DNA of 64,000 nucleotides from Eretmocerus hayati (Eukaryota > Arthropoda > Insecta > Hymenoptera > Aphelinidae): contig CM056742.1 of the NCBI GenBank assembly GCA_029851415.1, forward strand, positions 150,665,121 to 150,729,120. The letters run 5' to 3'. The notes under the pieces were generated by a model that saw nothing but the letters and a program-made list of their open reading frames with translations, ran no database searches and had not been told where the DNA came from. The position numbers were made by a program, and so were the translations under genes. Shown piece after piece: positions 36,034 through 47,125 of this stretch (its first letter is position 1; every line of letters begins with the position of its first letter).

Positions 36034-39000
36034 CTGAAACATAACCAAGAACACACGTCCATCATTATTACTGCATTCACATTACATATCCATCTCTCTT
36101 TCCACATATACCTAAATATATATCTGTAGACCTAGTAGTTACGTATGTGAAAAGCGTGGGTCTAGTCCAGCAGACGCATTACCTCTCGCTTCTAACGATT
36201 ATTTAGTGGCAGTCCAAGGGATGTACTACTGCCTCACGCGGACGTGGAATTACGCCACCACTTCCATCCACCCGACCGTGAGAGGAAAATCGCTAAACGA
36301 ATGGCCTTGCCAAACCCATATATTTCTACTGAAAACGTGATTCGAAACCCAAAATTCACCTGACAAGCTTCACGATATAGTTTGTATATCTCTATGTGTA
36401 CATTGAGATATAGAATGATCTGTATGGTTGACTTGAGAGATAGAAATGAGATAAGACTGTAGGAGTGACGGCGAGGATCGATTTGCTTGGTTACCAAAAT
36501 AATTTTCTCGGTGAATTATTTAGAGATCTCGGGAAGAGTCGTCGTCGGAGCAAGAGCAAGATGAGAGAGGGTCAGACTGTGCTAAATCAGGATTTCACCT
36601 CTTGCGGTGAGTCCGATGAAAGTATATCGCTATCTTACGGTATGAGGTCACAGCTGAAATTACATAGATCTTCGTGTGAGGTGACCCGATACTGTACTGG
36701 AAGAGTCTCGGAAGGTAGAGATACGAGCGTGTGAGTATCTTGAGATCCTTTGAGCCCAAGTGCGGAAGTGAAAATAATGCGGCGAGGGAATAGCTTGATT
36801 TTTCTCTCACCTTATTTCGTCTCCTCGAGGCTTTGTGAGACTTTTATACTCTCGTCACATTTTATCCTACATGGATCATTATCAGTTTTTCAAAGCCATT
36901 TACGGAACTGTAGCCCTGACATATTTCACCCTTACAGATTTTATTTTTGTCCGCATTCACATGAGCTTGCACGGACGCTGCGTGTGGAACTCGAGATGCA
37001 AAGTACTTCCATTGAACTACATAATCCAATATTGTAGAGTTTTTACCATACGAGAAATCTTCTTGGAGGTTCCGTAGGGAATATTCCGATCATGCGGAGT
37101 TTGGTAGTGTAAAGACTATAATCGTGAATCAGGCGTTGCCAAGGTTATAAGACGTGACCGTCTTGGGACTCAATAGTTAGATGCTAGGCATATTCGGCAT
37201 AACTGGTAAATTGGCGGAATGGGGTACGGAGAAAGTCACCACCAGGGAATTGGAAAAAGCTTTTGCACGTGCCGTGTACTCTTTGGTCTGAGCTTCGAAA
37301 CACCAACTCGTTTGGGCAACGTTCGATTCAGTGCACGTTTGGCCCTCCCTTCGGCTCTGTACTGCTGCTGATGTTCGGTGTGGCAAAAAGTCTTCTTGAC
37401 TCATACATACACTCTACTGTATTGAGCAGACGGTTTTATCAAAAATACTTTTGCTGACTCGGCGCAACGCTCTTTAGTCCATGATTTTGTTGCTAAATCT
37501 TGGGAAGCGTTGAAAGAAAGTTACCTGTTGTGTGGGTGCTGTATGTGAAGGAGGTAGTAAATGAAAGACTTTTGCTCCGATCATCTCTGTGATGTAGATA
37601 ACGAAATGGAGGTACTTTCATGAGGTAAGACAGGTTGTGAATCGAAAATTTACGGATATAAGTGCTCTGCGATTGGATATCCATGTATAGATTTGATCTA
37701 TGTTATCATTCTGTGACTCCAATTGTGCTCATAAGGGGAGTCCGGAGAGTCCGGGTTCTGAAATCTCACCAAATTTTTTTCAAAGTCTCGTACCACCTAA
37801 AATATGAAGAATCCGAAGTAACTCCGTCAAATAGGACTCCTGTCCAAAGATACAGCCTATGACAATAGCATTGCCCGTATAGGCCCATGTTAAACAGTGA
37901 TGTATACAGATATAATGGCAATGCTGTCGTTTTTGCTTGCAGCTCTGAACAAGGAGGCCATTTGACGGAGTTACTCTGGATCCTGCATTTTTTAGGTGGT
38001 ATGATACTGTGAAAAAAAATGTGGTTAGCTTTGGTGACCCAGACCCTCCGGATTCTCTTTGTTAGTCACTTTTTCCAGATTTGATTGACAGTATTAGAAT
38101 GGATGTAGAATGGTAATATGACTGATTTGCCAGATCAGTGTTTTAAACCATTTGCAGTAGGATCTTAGGATACCATGAGTCCTGGTCCTGACCATTTTAA
38201 TAACATGGGTGAAAATTCAGTTCGATTCGAAGGAGAGAATATTTTTCGACTGGTATCACGAATGGTTTACCTTACAATAACGACTGGTGGTTGATGTTCT
38301 GTATCCAAGAGAATGAACAACAAGTAGATTTCCTCAATCGAGAGTTGATTATCCAGAATTTACAACAACGAAACTCCTCATAAACTTGGAATCCACAGAG
38401 GCAGAATGACAAGGTTGACGGTTTTCTCATCTTTTTTATCAGTACACGTGATGAGAAAACTCGAAAATAGAAACCGCAATGAAAACCCGGATCCCGAGAT
38501 TCTATGCAGAAATTGCGATTAGTTGCCAGTCACAGAAATTACTCTAATTTCGATTATCTACTCGATTTCCGTTAATCTCTGCCTTTGGTTCGGCGAAATA
38601 TTTCATACCTCAAAATATAAATCATTAGTTATTCAAATAAATTTCTCTCTCGAATTTTATCTATCATAGTACTGTGGAATATGAGAATCTCTACAAGGAA
38701 AAGGAATCTATATATCTGTAAGAGCACTCTTTTCATTTGAGTGGTAAACTTGGGAATTCAAGTTCACTGGGATTTGTTGCATTGATCAGGTATTCTTGTT
38801 GGGGATGTCCACGATTCTGAAAAAAGATTTTCCCTGTGCCTAAATTTTCGATTATTAGAATTCCATTCATCTCAGTTTACATTATAAAACAATCATTTCA
38901 AACATCACTGACGTCTATTATTTAAATATATTGGAATGAGATATGGATCTCACTCAAACTTGAAAATGAAAAGTATCAGAGAAGGAACGGTATACGAGAA

Positions 39001-42000
39001 TATTCTATCGAATCTTTCCGTCAATCTTACCTTGTCTCAAACTATCCGTGGTGGAAATGTTAAGATTCCCGGCACGAGTGATACATATTCATGCGCTGCA
39101 ACGCAGACGGGAAAATAACGTTCCGACGCAAACAAATCTCAATCTCCCGGTAAACAGTGTCAGTAGAATTGCAAAGCGATGCGCAAGCGTCTCTTCACTT
39201 TGTTGTCATTCTTTCACATTCCAAACCTCGCTACAGGGCATTATATTTGTCGAAAAATGTACGTACCTACACTTACTACACCACCAAAGAAAGAGTAAAG
39301 TGAAACTTTTGAGAAGAGTGAATACCGTACTGCAAGACGGAGACAAGAAACGTATAGTTCAGAAACACCCGTACAACACGACGGCCGATGTTTACCCAAA
39401 AGTCGAGAATACAGAAAGACACATATGCTCAAAAAGTGCTGGCCCATACAAAGCACCTCAAACCATACATAAATACTCACACACATATACATCTATATAT
39501 GTATATTTCTACGAATGCAGTTTTTTTCGACGTAGTTGAGAATTTTTCGTGGAAAAGTTGTGCCCAAGTTGAGCCGCTTCCGATCTCCCGCAATATCAGA
39601 CTCAAAGTTTCATATATATATATATATAGGCAAATATACAGGATGAGTATAGAGAGCTTGCGTGGAATTCGGAAGGAATAGCTTTGTGCTAGCAGAAGTC
39701 CAGTATAGGCGAGTTCCGCGATCTCTTCTCCAATTTCTATTCTATGCTTTGAAACTCGGGACGTCGTCGTCGAATCGTATAGCTTGGACACACTACTCAG
39801 AGATAGTATAGAATGCTGGTATGAGACTAGGAAACTCTGAGCGAGATCAACTTTTGCTGTGCCTTTCTACTCCACTCTTTCTACCGCAAGTCGAGAGATT
39901 TTGCGCTACGAGAATATACGATTCGCTAGCTCCTGATTCCTGTAATCAGGTTTTGAACGTGTCCGGAGGGTCGTAGATATATTTGAGTGTGTTTGTGTGA
40001 TTTTTGGAAGGACGGGATGTAATCCAATCCGATGTGGGCTCACTCTCAACTCAGGACTGGATCATTCATTCCATTGGATACAAAAACTTGTAAGGAGAAG
40101 AATGAGATGGGATAGGATTATTTGGTAGCAGAAAATGAGGGCAAATTTTGTTTCTATACCCTTACGAGAGCCAATTTCACTCGCTGGAGTCCAGCTGTGA
40201 TGTTGGGCTTAATTTCTCTACACAAAACGCCAAGATACTCAATAACTTCTTTTGAGAAATATCCTTGTAGCGACATTCCGTGACCGAGGCAATTTTTTGA
40301 TTCTCCTTATGTGATGATAATGAACAATTCATGAATGATTTCGAGGTAACTGCTGAATAACAGAATTTGGTTTTGATTTTCCGTAGTGCGCCACGGAAAT
40401 AAATTTAGAGTTTCTTATCGGTCCAAATCACCACTTCTGACTTATTTTGACGTAGAAGAGAAGGTCGTAATTCACGCTCCAACCTTATGGAGGCATGTTG
40501 GGTACACTCCGATATTGACCTTCATGTATTACTTATCATCTCCGTATTTGGCTTATGAAACTGCGCCAGATCAAATTTTTACGACAAAAACAAATTTTCC
40601 AAAAAAAATTTTCAAGTCAAGCAAGAAATCAAAGGTGTTAGAGTACGTTGAGATTGGTAGACTCAAGAACTTCTGCAAATCCCCTCACATTCTGACGTGA
40701 CAGATGTAAAGTCCTTTTGCGGAGAGATCAACGAAGATGCATTCCTGAGATTGATCCATGGCAGCACGTTGAGTACACATCCCTCATATATAAAGCATAA
40801 TTCCTTGTGTGAGAATTGAAATTTCCTTTGTATGGTACATTGTCCTGCCTATTTTATAATTATAACATTTTCCTGATGATTTTGTTCGATTTCTTGTCAG
40901 TCATTCTAGAGAATTCATGTCATTCAAAGACCGTCTGTTTTTCATGATGATTCAATTCTAGAAGGATTGATGGGAGTGTTTCGAATCCGAGGTCCTATTG
41001 GGATTCCTGAATTTCGTTTCTCTCACCAATTTCAAGTCTGAACATCAATGTAATCAATTTATCTAAGGCCCTTCACACGTATAGATTTTCAATGCTGAAT
41101 GAAGTTCAATCCGTGAGTTGATAAATCATTCGAGACCAATCCTTGATTCAGTGAATCAAAGCAGCTTTGAGTCCCGTAGCAGTGCATAGTATAGTCTCAT
41201 AATAAAATTTCACGACTGATAACCATTGGACGCACAATCGAATCCGCTGAGATTCAAATGGGAAGCTATAGCACACTGAAGAGGGTCAAAGTAGTCACGG
41301 ACCGTTGTTATCATGAAGAGAGAAAGAGGGAGCTACATTGTGAAATCTATGAAATGGTGGATTCTATACACATAAAGAACCGTGGGTACAGCCTTGCGAC
41401 AATAGCAAAGCAAAAACAATAGCTCGTACCGTCAAACGTGAACGCGCAGGTATATAATAGACAAACAACAACGGCGACACAAGTGCTCGTCGATACACTC
41501 TTTTTCATGCGGAATCACAATGTGAAACGTTCTCCGTTCTCTTTTGTCTTGATGTATATATGCCCATGGGTTTCGGAGTTAATCTTTTGTATGCAGTGCA
41601 AGCTAATTGATAATCAGCTTCCGATATACAACAATATCCAATTGGTGTCTGAGAGTTCAAAGGATTTTTGATTACGCAAATAATGTTCACAGGGATATAT
41701 TGGGAGGAAGATGCGCTGTATTCTGTTAATGAAAAATTTCAACTTTGATGTCACCTTTGTTGGTAACGATTGAAAATTCTGAAGGCTGGTATATGAAATT
41801 GGTCAGCGTTCCGTTGAAAATTGCTCGTTCTATAAGCTATTGTATCATTCATAAAAAGTGAGACCTGAGTCAACGAAAATTTCTCCCTCATTTTTCTCGG
41901 ATTGAAACACAATGAGATTTAGCTTAGAGATCCAGATCCAAGTCGTCATAATTTTTATGGCAGTTCAAAATGTTGATTTTATCCAAAATTTTGCATTAAC

Positions 42001-43646
42001 ATTTTTCCAGATAACTTGGATATTACTGTGCTCGTCCAATTCCATGTGATTTCTAAGGAACATGCGTATACGATACGTTCATTTGAAGGAAGTGAGTCGA
42101 TTATCCTGGGATTTGAATCCTCTTTATCGAAAATAGCAAGTGTAGTTCCTTCTGTTGAAACAGTCTTAAAACGCGTCCAAGCTGAAAAATGATGGGTATT
42201 TCTTCTATGAACTCACATTTGAATTATCTAAAAGCTGCAGATACAGTTTCCATCAGATTCAAATTTCGTTCCAAACTAGCTATCACTTTTTATCATTTAC
42301 TCGACGCTTCATCCAACTTTCAATTCCTGACTAATAAAATTCAATGTCACTCAACAATAAAATCTCCATTCCCGATACTCTTGAAATTCAAAAATACAGA
42401 TCAACGAATTTTGATCAGTGACTTTTGATACGCTCGACACAGCTTTGATCCATTGATGCACATAGCATTCGCCAATTACGCAATAACAAAGAATTGATTG
42501 CGAAACACGTGAAGTATTCATTCACCAACTGATGGAAACGGCCATTGGAAAAAATGCATGAAGGCGAGGCATTCGTGTTTTCGTTCTCTCTCACTCTCAA
42601 AAAAAAGGAAATACCCTGTACCAAAGCGAGCACAAAAAAAGGTTCTCGTTATCAACGTGCCATTCTAAACTAAATCGCTGCCAGGGCAGACTATTAAGCA
42701 GCAGCTCTGGTATTGGAGGTACGAGTTGCCCTCTGAATGCCAAATCAATGGGTCGTTGAGCGGTAAATCATGCCCCCTATATCGAAGTGTAAATGTGTTC
42801 TTCTCATAAACTTCGGGTCCGTTCGCTATTTTTCTATGGATCGTACAACCCAATATACCATGCCCTACAACACCATATACGAGGCTCTCTTTTGTACTTC
42901 TCTCTCTCTCTCTCGGGCTTTTCTTCTTTTTTTTTCAGCTGTTGTATGTACGGGACATTGTTGCCTCGTCGTCGTCGTCCCTAGCGTCGTCGTAGTTGTC
43001 GGAGAGTCGACGACCGTTTTTCTTGTAGCAAAAGCCAACGCTCGGGGAGATTCAGTTTATGTTGGTGCGAAATAGAATTGTAGAGCGAGAATCAACGTGA
43101 AAAATGTACGCCGAGTTGATGTTTGGATCCACGCCCAAGTTACGAGGCAACAAAAACTATGGGCAACAAAAAATATTGGTCTTTACTGTGTACAAGAGTG
43201 TGACTACGCGTGTATTTGTGGAGATATCGTTGAGATGAATGCGTTAGAGATACAGAAAATATTGTAGCTCTGTGATTGAGTTTTCATTATATCCATCCGG
43301 GACATGACAAGAAATTTCAATGTTCCTGGATTGTGGTTTCAGAGGGCTGTAGATTCATTTGTGGGAAGAATGTTTTGGTTTATGGGTTGGATTGGTCCAG
43401 CTTATCGGTTGCACCCTTAGAAATGTTTCTGAAAATTCTAGGAACATTTGAGTTAATATGATTTTGGCTCCAGGGAAAAGGGGATGAGTCAACTTCAGAT
43501 TTCCGAAAAAACGCGTTGGTATTCTTGAAGACCAAATTTGTCGACAATATTTTTGAAGAATTATTTTAGAGTCAAACAAATGCATGCATAATCTGGATAA
43601 GTTCATTAATATGGTCTTGGAAAATGATCGACAATGATTATATCGA
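36034..43646. other. Non-coding stretch, probably Dscam first intron or intergenic
   Basis: There is no recognisable gene. It contains the foldback at 37738-38058, a short (TA)n at about 39611-39628, and a CT-rich tract at about 42900-42940. The 163-codon frame at 39048-39539 has no recognisable domain and overlaps open frames on the other strand. Confidence 0.5.
37738..38058. repeat. Foldback MITE of 321 bp
   Basis: The ends GAGTCCGGAGAGTCCGGG and its diverged inverted copy ACCCAGACCCTCCGGATTCTC bracket arms of about 140 bp. Shared blocks are TACCACCTAAAA, GTAACTCCGTCAAAT and AGCATTGCC. The spacer is about 41 bp. There is no coding capacity. Confidence 0.75.
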
Positions 43647-43664
43647 CCCGCGTGGAAAAATTTT

Positions 43665-43915
43665 CCTGGCAAAACCATGGAAAAAATGCCCTGGGAAAAC
43701 CATAGCAAAATCATGGGAAAATCATGGCTCCTGTCTGAATCCCAGGTTTTTCCCATGGTCTCAGCTGTCGCCTAACCATGGCAAAATCCTGGCAAAATCC
43801 TGGCAAAACCATGGGATAATCATGGGAAAATCATGGGATTTTTCTGAGTAAATTTGTTGCTTCGCACGATCCCAGGGTTTTCCCAGGATTTTCCCAGGTT
43901 CATATCACGATCTTT
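43665..43915. repeat. Subrepeat zone of left arm: 11-bp MTGGSAAAAYC units
   Basis: At 43778-43836 five contiguous 11-mers read ATGGCAAAATC, CTGGCAAAATC, CTGGCAAAACC, ATGGGATAATC and ATGGGAAAATC. More copies lie at 43668-43726. Copies in the opposite orientation (CCCAGGATTTT type) lie at about 43740 and 43871-43900. The mirror zone is at 46850-47105. Confidence 0.8.
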
Positions 43916-44036
43916 TACCGTTTGGCGGGAGATGGAGACATGAAGACAACGTGGCAAACTTGCAGGAGCCATGCTTTTCCAATGATTTTTTATCTGAAAG
44001 CCACGTTTTTCCTAGGGTGATTATTTCACATTGTGA

Positions 44037-44042
44037 TTTATT
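44037..44042 (-). terminator. Poly(A) signal AATAAA of the left-arm gene fragment
   Basis: On the minus strand, AATAAA lies about 220 bases after the stop codon of the exon-like piece at 44260-44330. The same signal is present in the right arm. Confidence 0.4.
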
Positions 44043-44259
44043 CAATTTACATCACAGATACACAGCTGACAACCATCATGATACAATTTCAATTTCAAAA
44101 TGATAATTATTTGAGATGTTTCAGAATTGAAGAAATTTGTATGGGTCTCGCAGATTTCTTGGCGTGTCGCTGGCTGGTCTTGGCATGTTTCTGTCGAGTC
44201 ACAAATCTGAAGATACGCTGACGTCTGTGTTCAACCTTCGACATGACCGATCAAGATGC

Positions 44260-44330
44260 CTAGTAGCACACCTTTGGGTCGCGAGCCTGCTCGAAGGAAT
44301 TACACGCCCATGCAATAAAATGCACACCAC
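44260..44330 (-). pseudogene. Terminal exon-like piece, left arm
   Basis: After the acceptor CTTCTCTGTGCAG, phase 1 gives 22 codons (GVHFIAWACNSFEQARDPKV, then CY) and a TAG stop. Joined to the exon-like piece at 44804-44935 the split codon is Gly and the junction reads VRGDSGGVHF. That resembles the GDSGG motif of S1 serine proteases but lacks the PLV that normally follows. The right-arm copy has two base changes (I to M, S to F). I cannot name the gene. Confidence 0.4.
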
Positions 44331-44570
44331 CTGCACAGAGAAGTTTTTTGGTAGATCCAATTAGATCAGTACGAACGAGACTATCCTCTCACGAGATATC
44401 ATATCGTGAGCAATCAAATGGGCGTTATGGCAAGATTGATTGACTTTCAGATGCTTTTGATCAAGTTTTCGGATTTCGATTCACGTGAAATTTTTTTTTT
44501 TCAATTTTCGAAGCAATTAAAAACTCACCCAAATTTATAATCCTAGTGAGCATCAGTCAGATTACACAGG

Positions 44571-44681
44571 CGGAGAGATACAGCGCTTCGACGATATCGC
44601 GACGTCTCTCCCAATCGGTCAAATTTTGGCGTTTAGGCACGGATCCAAAATACTCAAGGAATGCAGATTACGTCTTGTTGT
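44571..44681 (-). pseudogene. Broken coding fragment, left arm
   Basis: A 36-codon stretch with coding character (SAFLEYFGSVPKRQNLTDWE, then RRRDIVEALYLSACVI) lies between two in-frame stops. A good donor, TTTGG|GTGAGT, follows in the same frame about 30 bases past the second stop. It may be a decayed exon. The right-arm copy at 46084-46194 differs by one base (D to V). Confidence 0.35.
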
Positions 44682-44803
44682 AAACCTGACAAAGGAGAAT
44701 TTTTTGTTGAGATTTTGCACTAATTAGATGATATTCAAAATGTCTCGAGCGAGTGAAATTTGTAAAAAACTAGATAACGGATGTGAAAATCATGAAGTCT
44801 TAC

Positions 44804-44935
44804 CAGAATCTCCTCTGACGGGAATCATTTCTTCCTTGTCTAGCGTGATGCTGAGCCCAGTGCAGTCTGCACGACGATCGATGATTACTCTGTGGTGATA
44901 GAGTCGATTTTTGCGGGCCACGCTCTTACGGATAC
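44804..44935 (-). pseudogene. Exon-like piece, left arm (132 bp)
   Basis: A strong acceptor with a long pyrimidine tract (TTTGCGTGTTTCAG) and a TCTG|GTAAGA donor bracket 43 codons in phase 1-1. They begin IRKSVARKNRLYHHRVIIDR, contain ADCTGLSITLDKEEM and end IPVRGDS. It is identical base for base to the right-arm copy at 45816-45947. I do not recognise the protein. The phase would also be compatible with the Dscam exon at 35847-36033, but the basic, non-Ig sequence does not look like a Dscam N-terminus. Confidence 0.4.
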
Positions 44936-45351
44936 CTGAAACACGCAAACAAAACAAAGAATCGTCCGTCAAGAGTTTGGATTCGCATATTCTTATATGA
45001 AAGAAAGACTTTTGGGCTTGATATCAACATGTAAATGAGACTGCATTGATCACGATAAGATTTTATCATTGATACAGGTTATAACCTCTAATCTAAAAAC
45101 TGCATCTCAACTCAATCGATAACCAACAGCTGTCAACCTCAGAAGAGGTGAGAAAACGTTCACTTATCTGAGTAATTTTCTTTGCAAAGCTGCAAACTGT
45201 GCCGTGGATGCCCAAATCTGCGAGCTGGCCTCTCAGTATGAAGATTTTTATGCTTTGTCCTCAAAATTAGAGTTTTGGCTATGTCGCGGTTGGATCGTAT
45301 GTTTCCTCTCGTTCGTTGCCACGCTGAAGTTATCTGTCCATCCAGTATATA

Positions 45352-45397
45352 TTCTCATGTTTACCATAATTGCATCAGTGCGTACTTATTGATGACT
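45352..45397. other. Spacer between the inverted-repeat arms (46 bp)
   Basis: The last paired bases are CCAGTATATA at 45342-45351 and TATATACTGG at 45398-45407. The 46 bases between show no mirror symmetry. Confidence 0.8.
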
Positions 45398-45815
45398 TAT
45401 ATACTGGAATGGACAGATAACTTCAGCGTGGCAACGAACGAGAGAAAACATACGATCCAACCGCGACATAGCCAAAACTCTTATTTTGAGGACAAAGCAG
45501 AAAAATCTTCATACTGAGAAGCCTGCTCGCAGATTTGGGCATCCACGGCACAGTTTGCAGCTTTGCAAAGAAAATCACTCAGATAAGTAAACGTTTTTCT
45601 CACCACTTCTGAGGTTGACAGCTGTTGGTTATCGATTGAGTTGAGATGCAGTTTTTAGATTAGAGGTTATAACCTGTATCAATGATAAAATCTTATCGTG
45701 ATCAATGCAGTCTCATTTACATGTTGATATCAAGCCCAAAAGTCTTTCTTTCATATAAGAATATGCGAATCCAAACTCTTGACGGACGATTCTTTGTTTT
45801 GTTTGCGTGTTTCAG

Positions 45816-45947
45816 GTATCCGTAAGAGCGTGGCCCGCAAAAATCGACTCTATCACCACAGAGTAATCATCGATCGTCGTGCAGACTGCACTGGGCTCAG
45901 CATCACGCTAGACAAGGAAGAAATGATTCCCGTCAGAGGAGATTCTG
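45816..45947 (+). pseudogene. Exon-like piece, right arm (132 bp)
   Basis: This is an exact copy, in the opposite orientation, of 44804-44935, including the TTTCAG acceptor and GTAAGA donor. It reads outward from the centre. At least one of the two copies must be displaced from any original host gene. Confidence 0.4.
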
Positions 45948-46083
45948 GTAAGACTTCATGATTTTCACATCCGTTATCTAGTTTTTTACAAATTTCACTC
46001 GCTCGAGACATTTTGAATATCATCTAATTAGTGCAAAATCTCAACAAAAAATTCTCCTTTGTCAGGTTTACAACAAGACGTAA

Positions 46084-46194
46084 TCTGCATTCCTTGAGTA
46101 TTTTGGATCCGTGCCTAAACGCCAAAATTTGACCGTTTGGGAGAGACGTCGCGATATCGTCGAAGCGCTGTATCTCTCCGCCTGTGTAATCTGA
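46084..46194 (+). pseudogene. Broken coding fragment, right arm
   Basis: This 36-codon frame (SAFLEYFGSVPKRQNLTVWE onward) ends in TGA. A TAA lies directly before it. The frame resumes past the TGA to a TTTGG|GTGAGT donor. It is the right-arm counterpart of 44571-44681. Confidence 0.35.
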
Positions 46195-46419
46195 CTGATG
46201 CTCACTAGGATTATAAATTTGGGTGAGTTTTTAATTGCTTCGAAAATTGAAAAAAAAAATTTCACGTGAATCGAAATCCGAAAACTTGATCAAAAGCATC
46301 TGAAAGTTAATCAATCTTGCCATAACGCCCATTTAATTGCTCACGATATGATATCTCGTGAGAGGATAGTCTCGTTCGTACTGATCTAATTGGATCTACC
46401 AAAAAACTTCTCTGTGCAG

Positions 46420-46490
46420 GTGGTGTGCATTTTATGGCATGGGCGTGTAATTTCTTCGAGCAGGCTCGCGACCCAAAGGTGTGCTACTAG
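46420..46490 (+). pseudogene. Terminal exon-like piece, right arm
   Basis: After CTCTGTGCAG it reads GVHFMAWACNFFEQARDPKV, then CY and TAG. An AATAAA follows at 46708-46713. It is the counterpart of 44260-44330 with two base changes. Confidence 0.4.
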
Positions 46491-46849
46491 GCATCTTGAT
46501 GGGTCATGTCGAAGGTTGAACACAGACGTGAGCGTATCTTCAGATTTGTGACTCGACAGAAGCATGCCAAGACCAGCCAGCGACACGCCAAGAAATCTGC
46601 GAGACCCATACAAATTTCTTCAATTCTGAAACATCTCAAATAATTATCATTTTGAAATTGAAATTGTATCATGATGGTTGTCAGCTGTGTATCTGTGATG
46701 TAAATTGAATAAATCACAATGTGAAATAATCACCCTAGGAAAAACGTGGCTTTCAGATAAAAAATCATTGGAAAAGCATGGCTCCTGCAAGTTTGCCACG
46801 TTGTCTTCGTGTCTCCATCTCCCGCCAAACGGTAAAAGATCGTCATATG

Positions 46850-47105
46850 AACCTGGGAAAATCCTGGGAAAACCCTGGGAGGATCCTGGGAAAACCTTGG
46901 GATCGTGCGAAGCAACAAATCTACTCAGAAAAATCCCATGATTTTCCCACGATTATCCCATGGTTTTGCCAGGATTTTGCCAGGATTTTGCCATGGTTAG
47001 GCGACAGCTGAGACCATGGGAAAAACCTGGGATTCAGACAGGAGCCATGATTTTCCCATGATTTTGCCATGGTTTTCCCAGGGCATTTTTTCCATGGTTT
47101 TGCCA
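46850..47105. repeat. Subrepeat zone of right arm: 11-bp units
   Basis: This is the mirror of 43665-43915. TGGGAAAATCC-type units lie at about 46855-46905 and the opposite orientation (GATTTTGCCAG and relatives) at about 46945-47105. Confidence 0.8.
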
Positions 47106-47125
47106 GGGAAATTTTTCCACGCGGG

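Larger units (their letters stand above)
43647..47125. repeat. Near-perfect inverted repeat of about 3.5 kb (foldback-like)
   Basis: The left arm is 43647-45351 and the right arm 45398-47125, inverted around a 46-bp spacer. The outer ends read CCCGCGTGGAAAAATTT inward on both strands. Homology is lost outside them, so the boundaries are sharp. In segments I compared base by base there were 0 differences in 132, 1 in 111 and 2 in 71. There are a few small indels elsewhere. Each arm carries, from centre to edge, an exon-like piece (132 bp), a broken coding fragment, a terminal exon-like piece with a stop, an AATAAA, and a zone of 11-bp subrepeats. No transposase was seen. It could be a foldback transposon with captured gene pieces, a segmental inverted duplication, or an assembly artefact. 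Confidence 0.85.

Noticed and set aside
39048..39539. 163-codon plus-strand ORF
   Set aside because: No recognisable domain or signal peptide, low-complexity end, and overlapping open frames on the other strand.
44804..44935. The palindrome exon-like piece as the missing Dscam upstream exon
   Set aside because: The splice phase fits, but the Lys/Arg-rich sequence with no hydrophobic signal does not resemble a Dscam N-terminus, and a duplicate exists in the opposite orientation.
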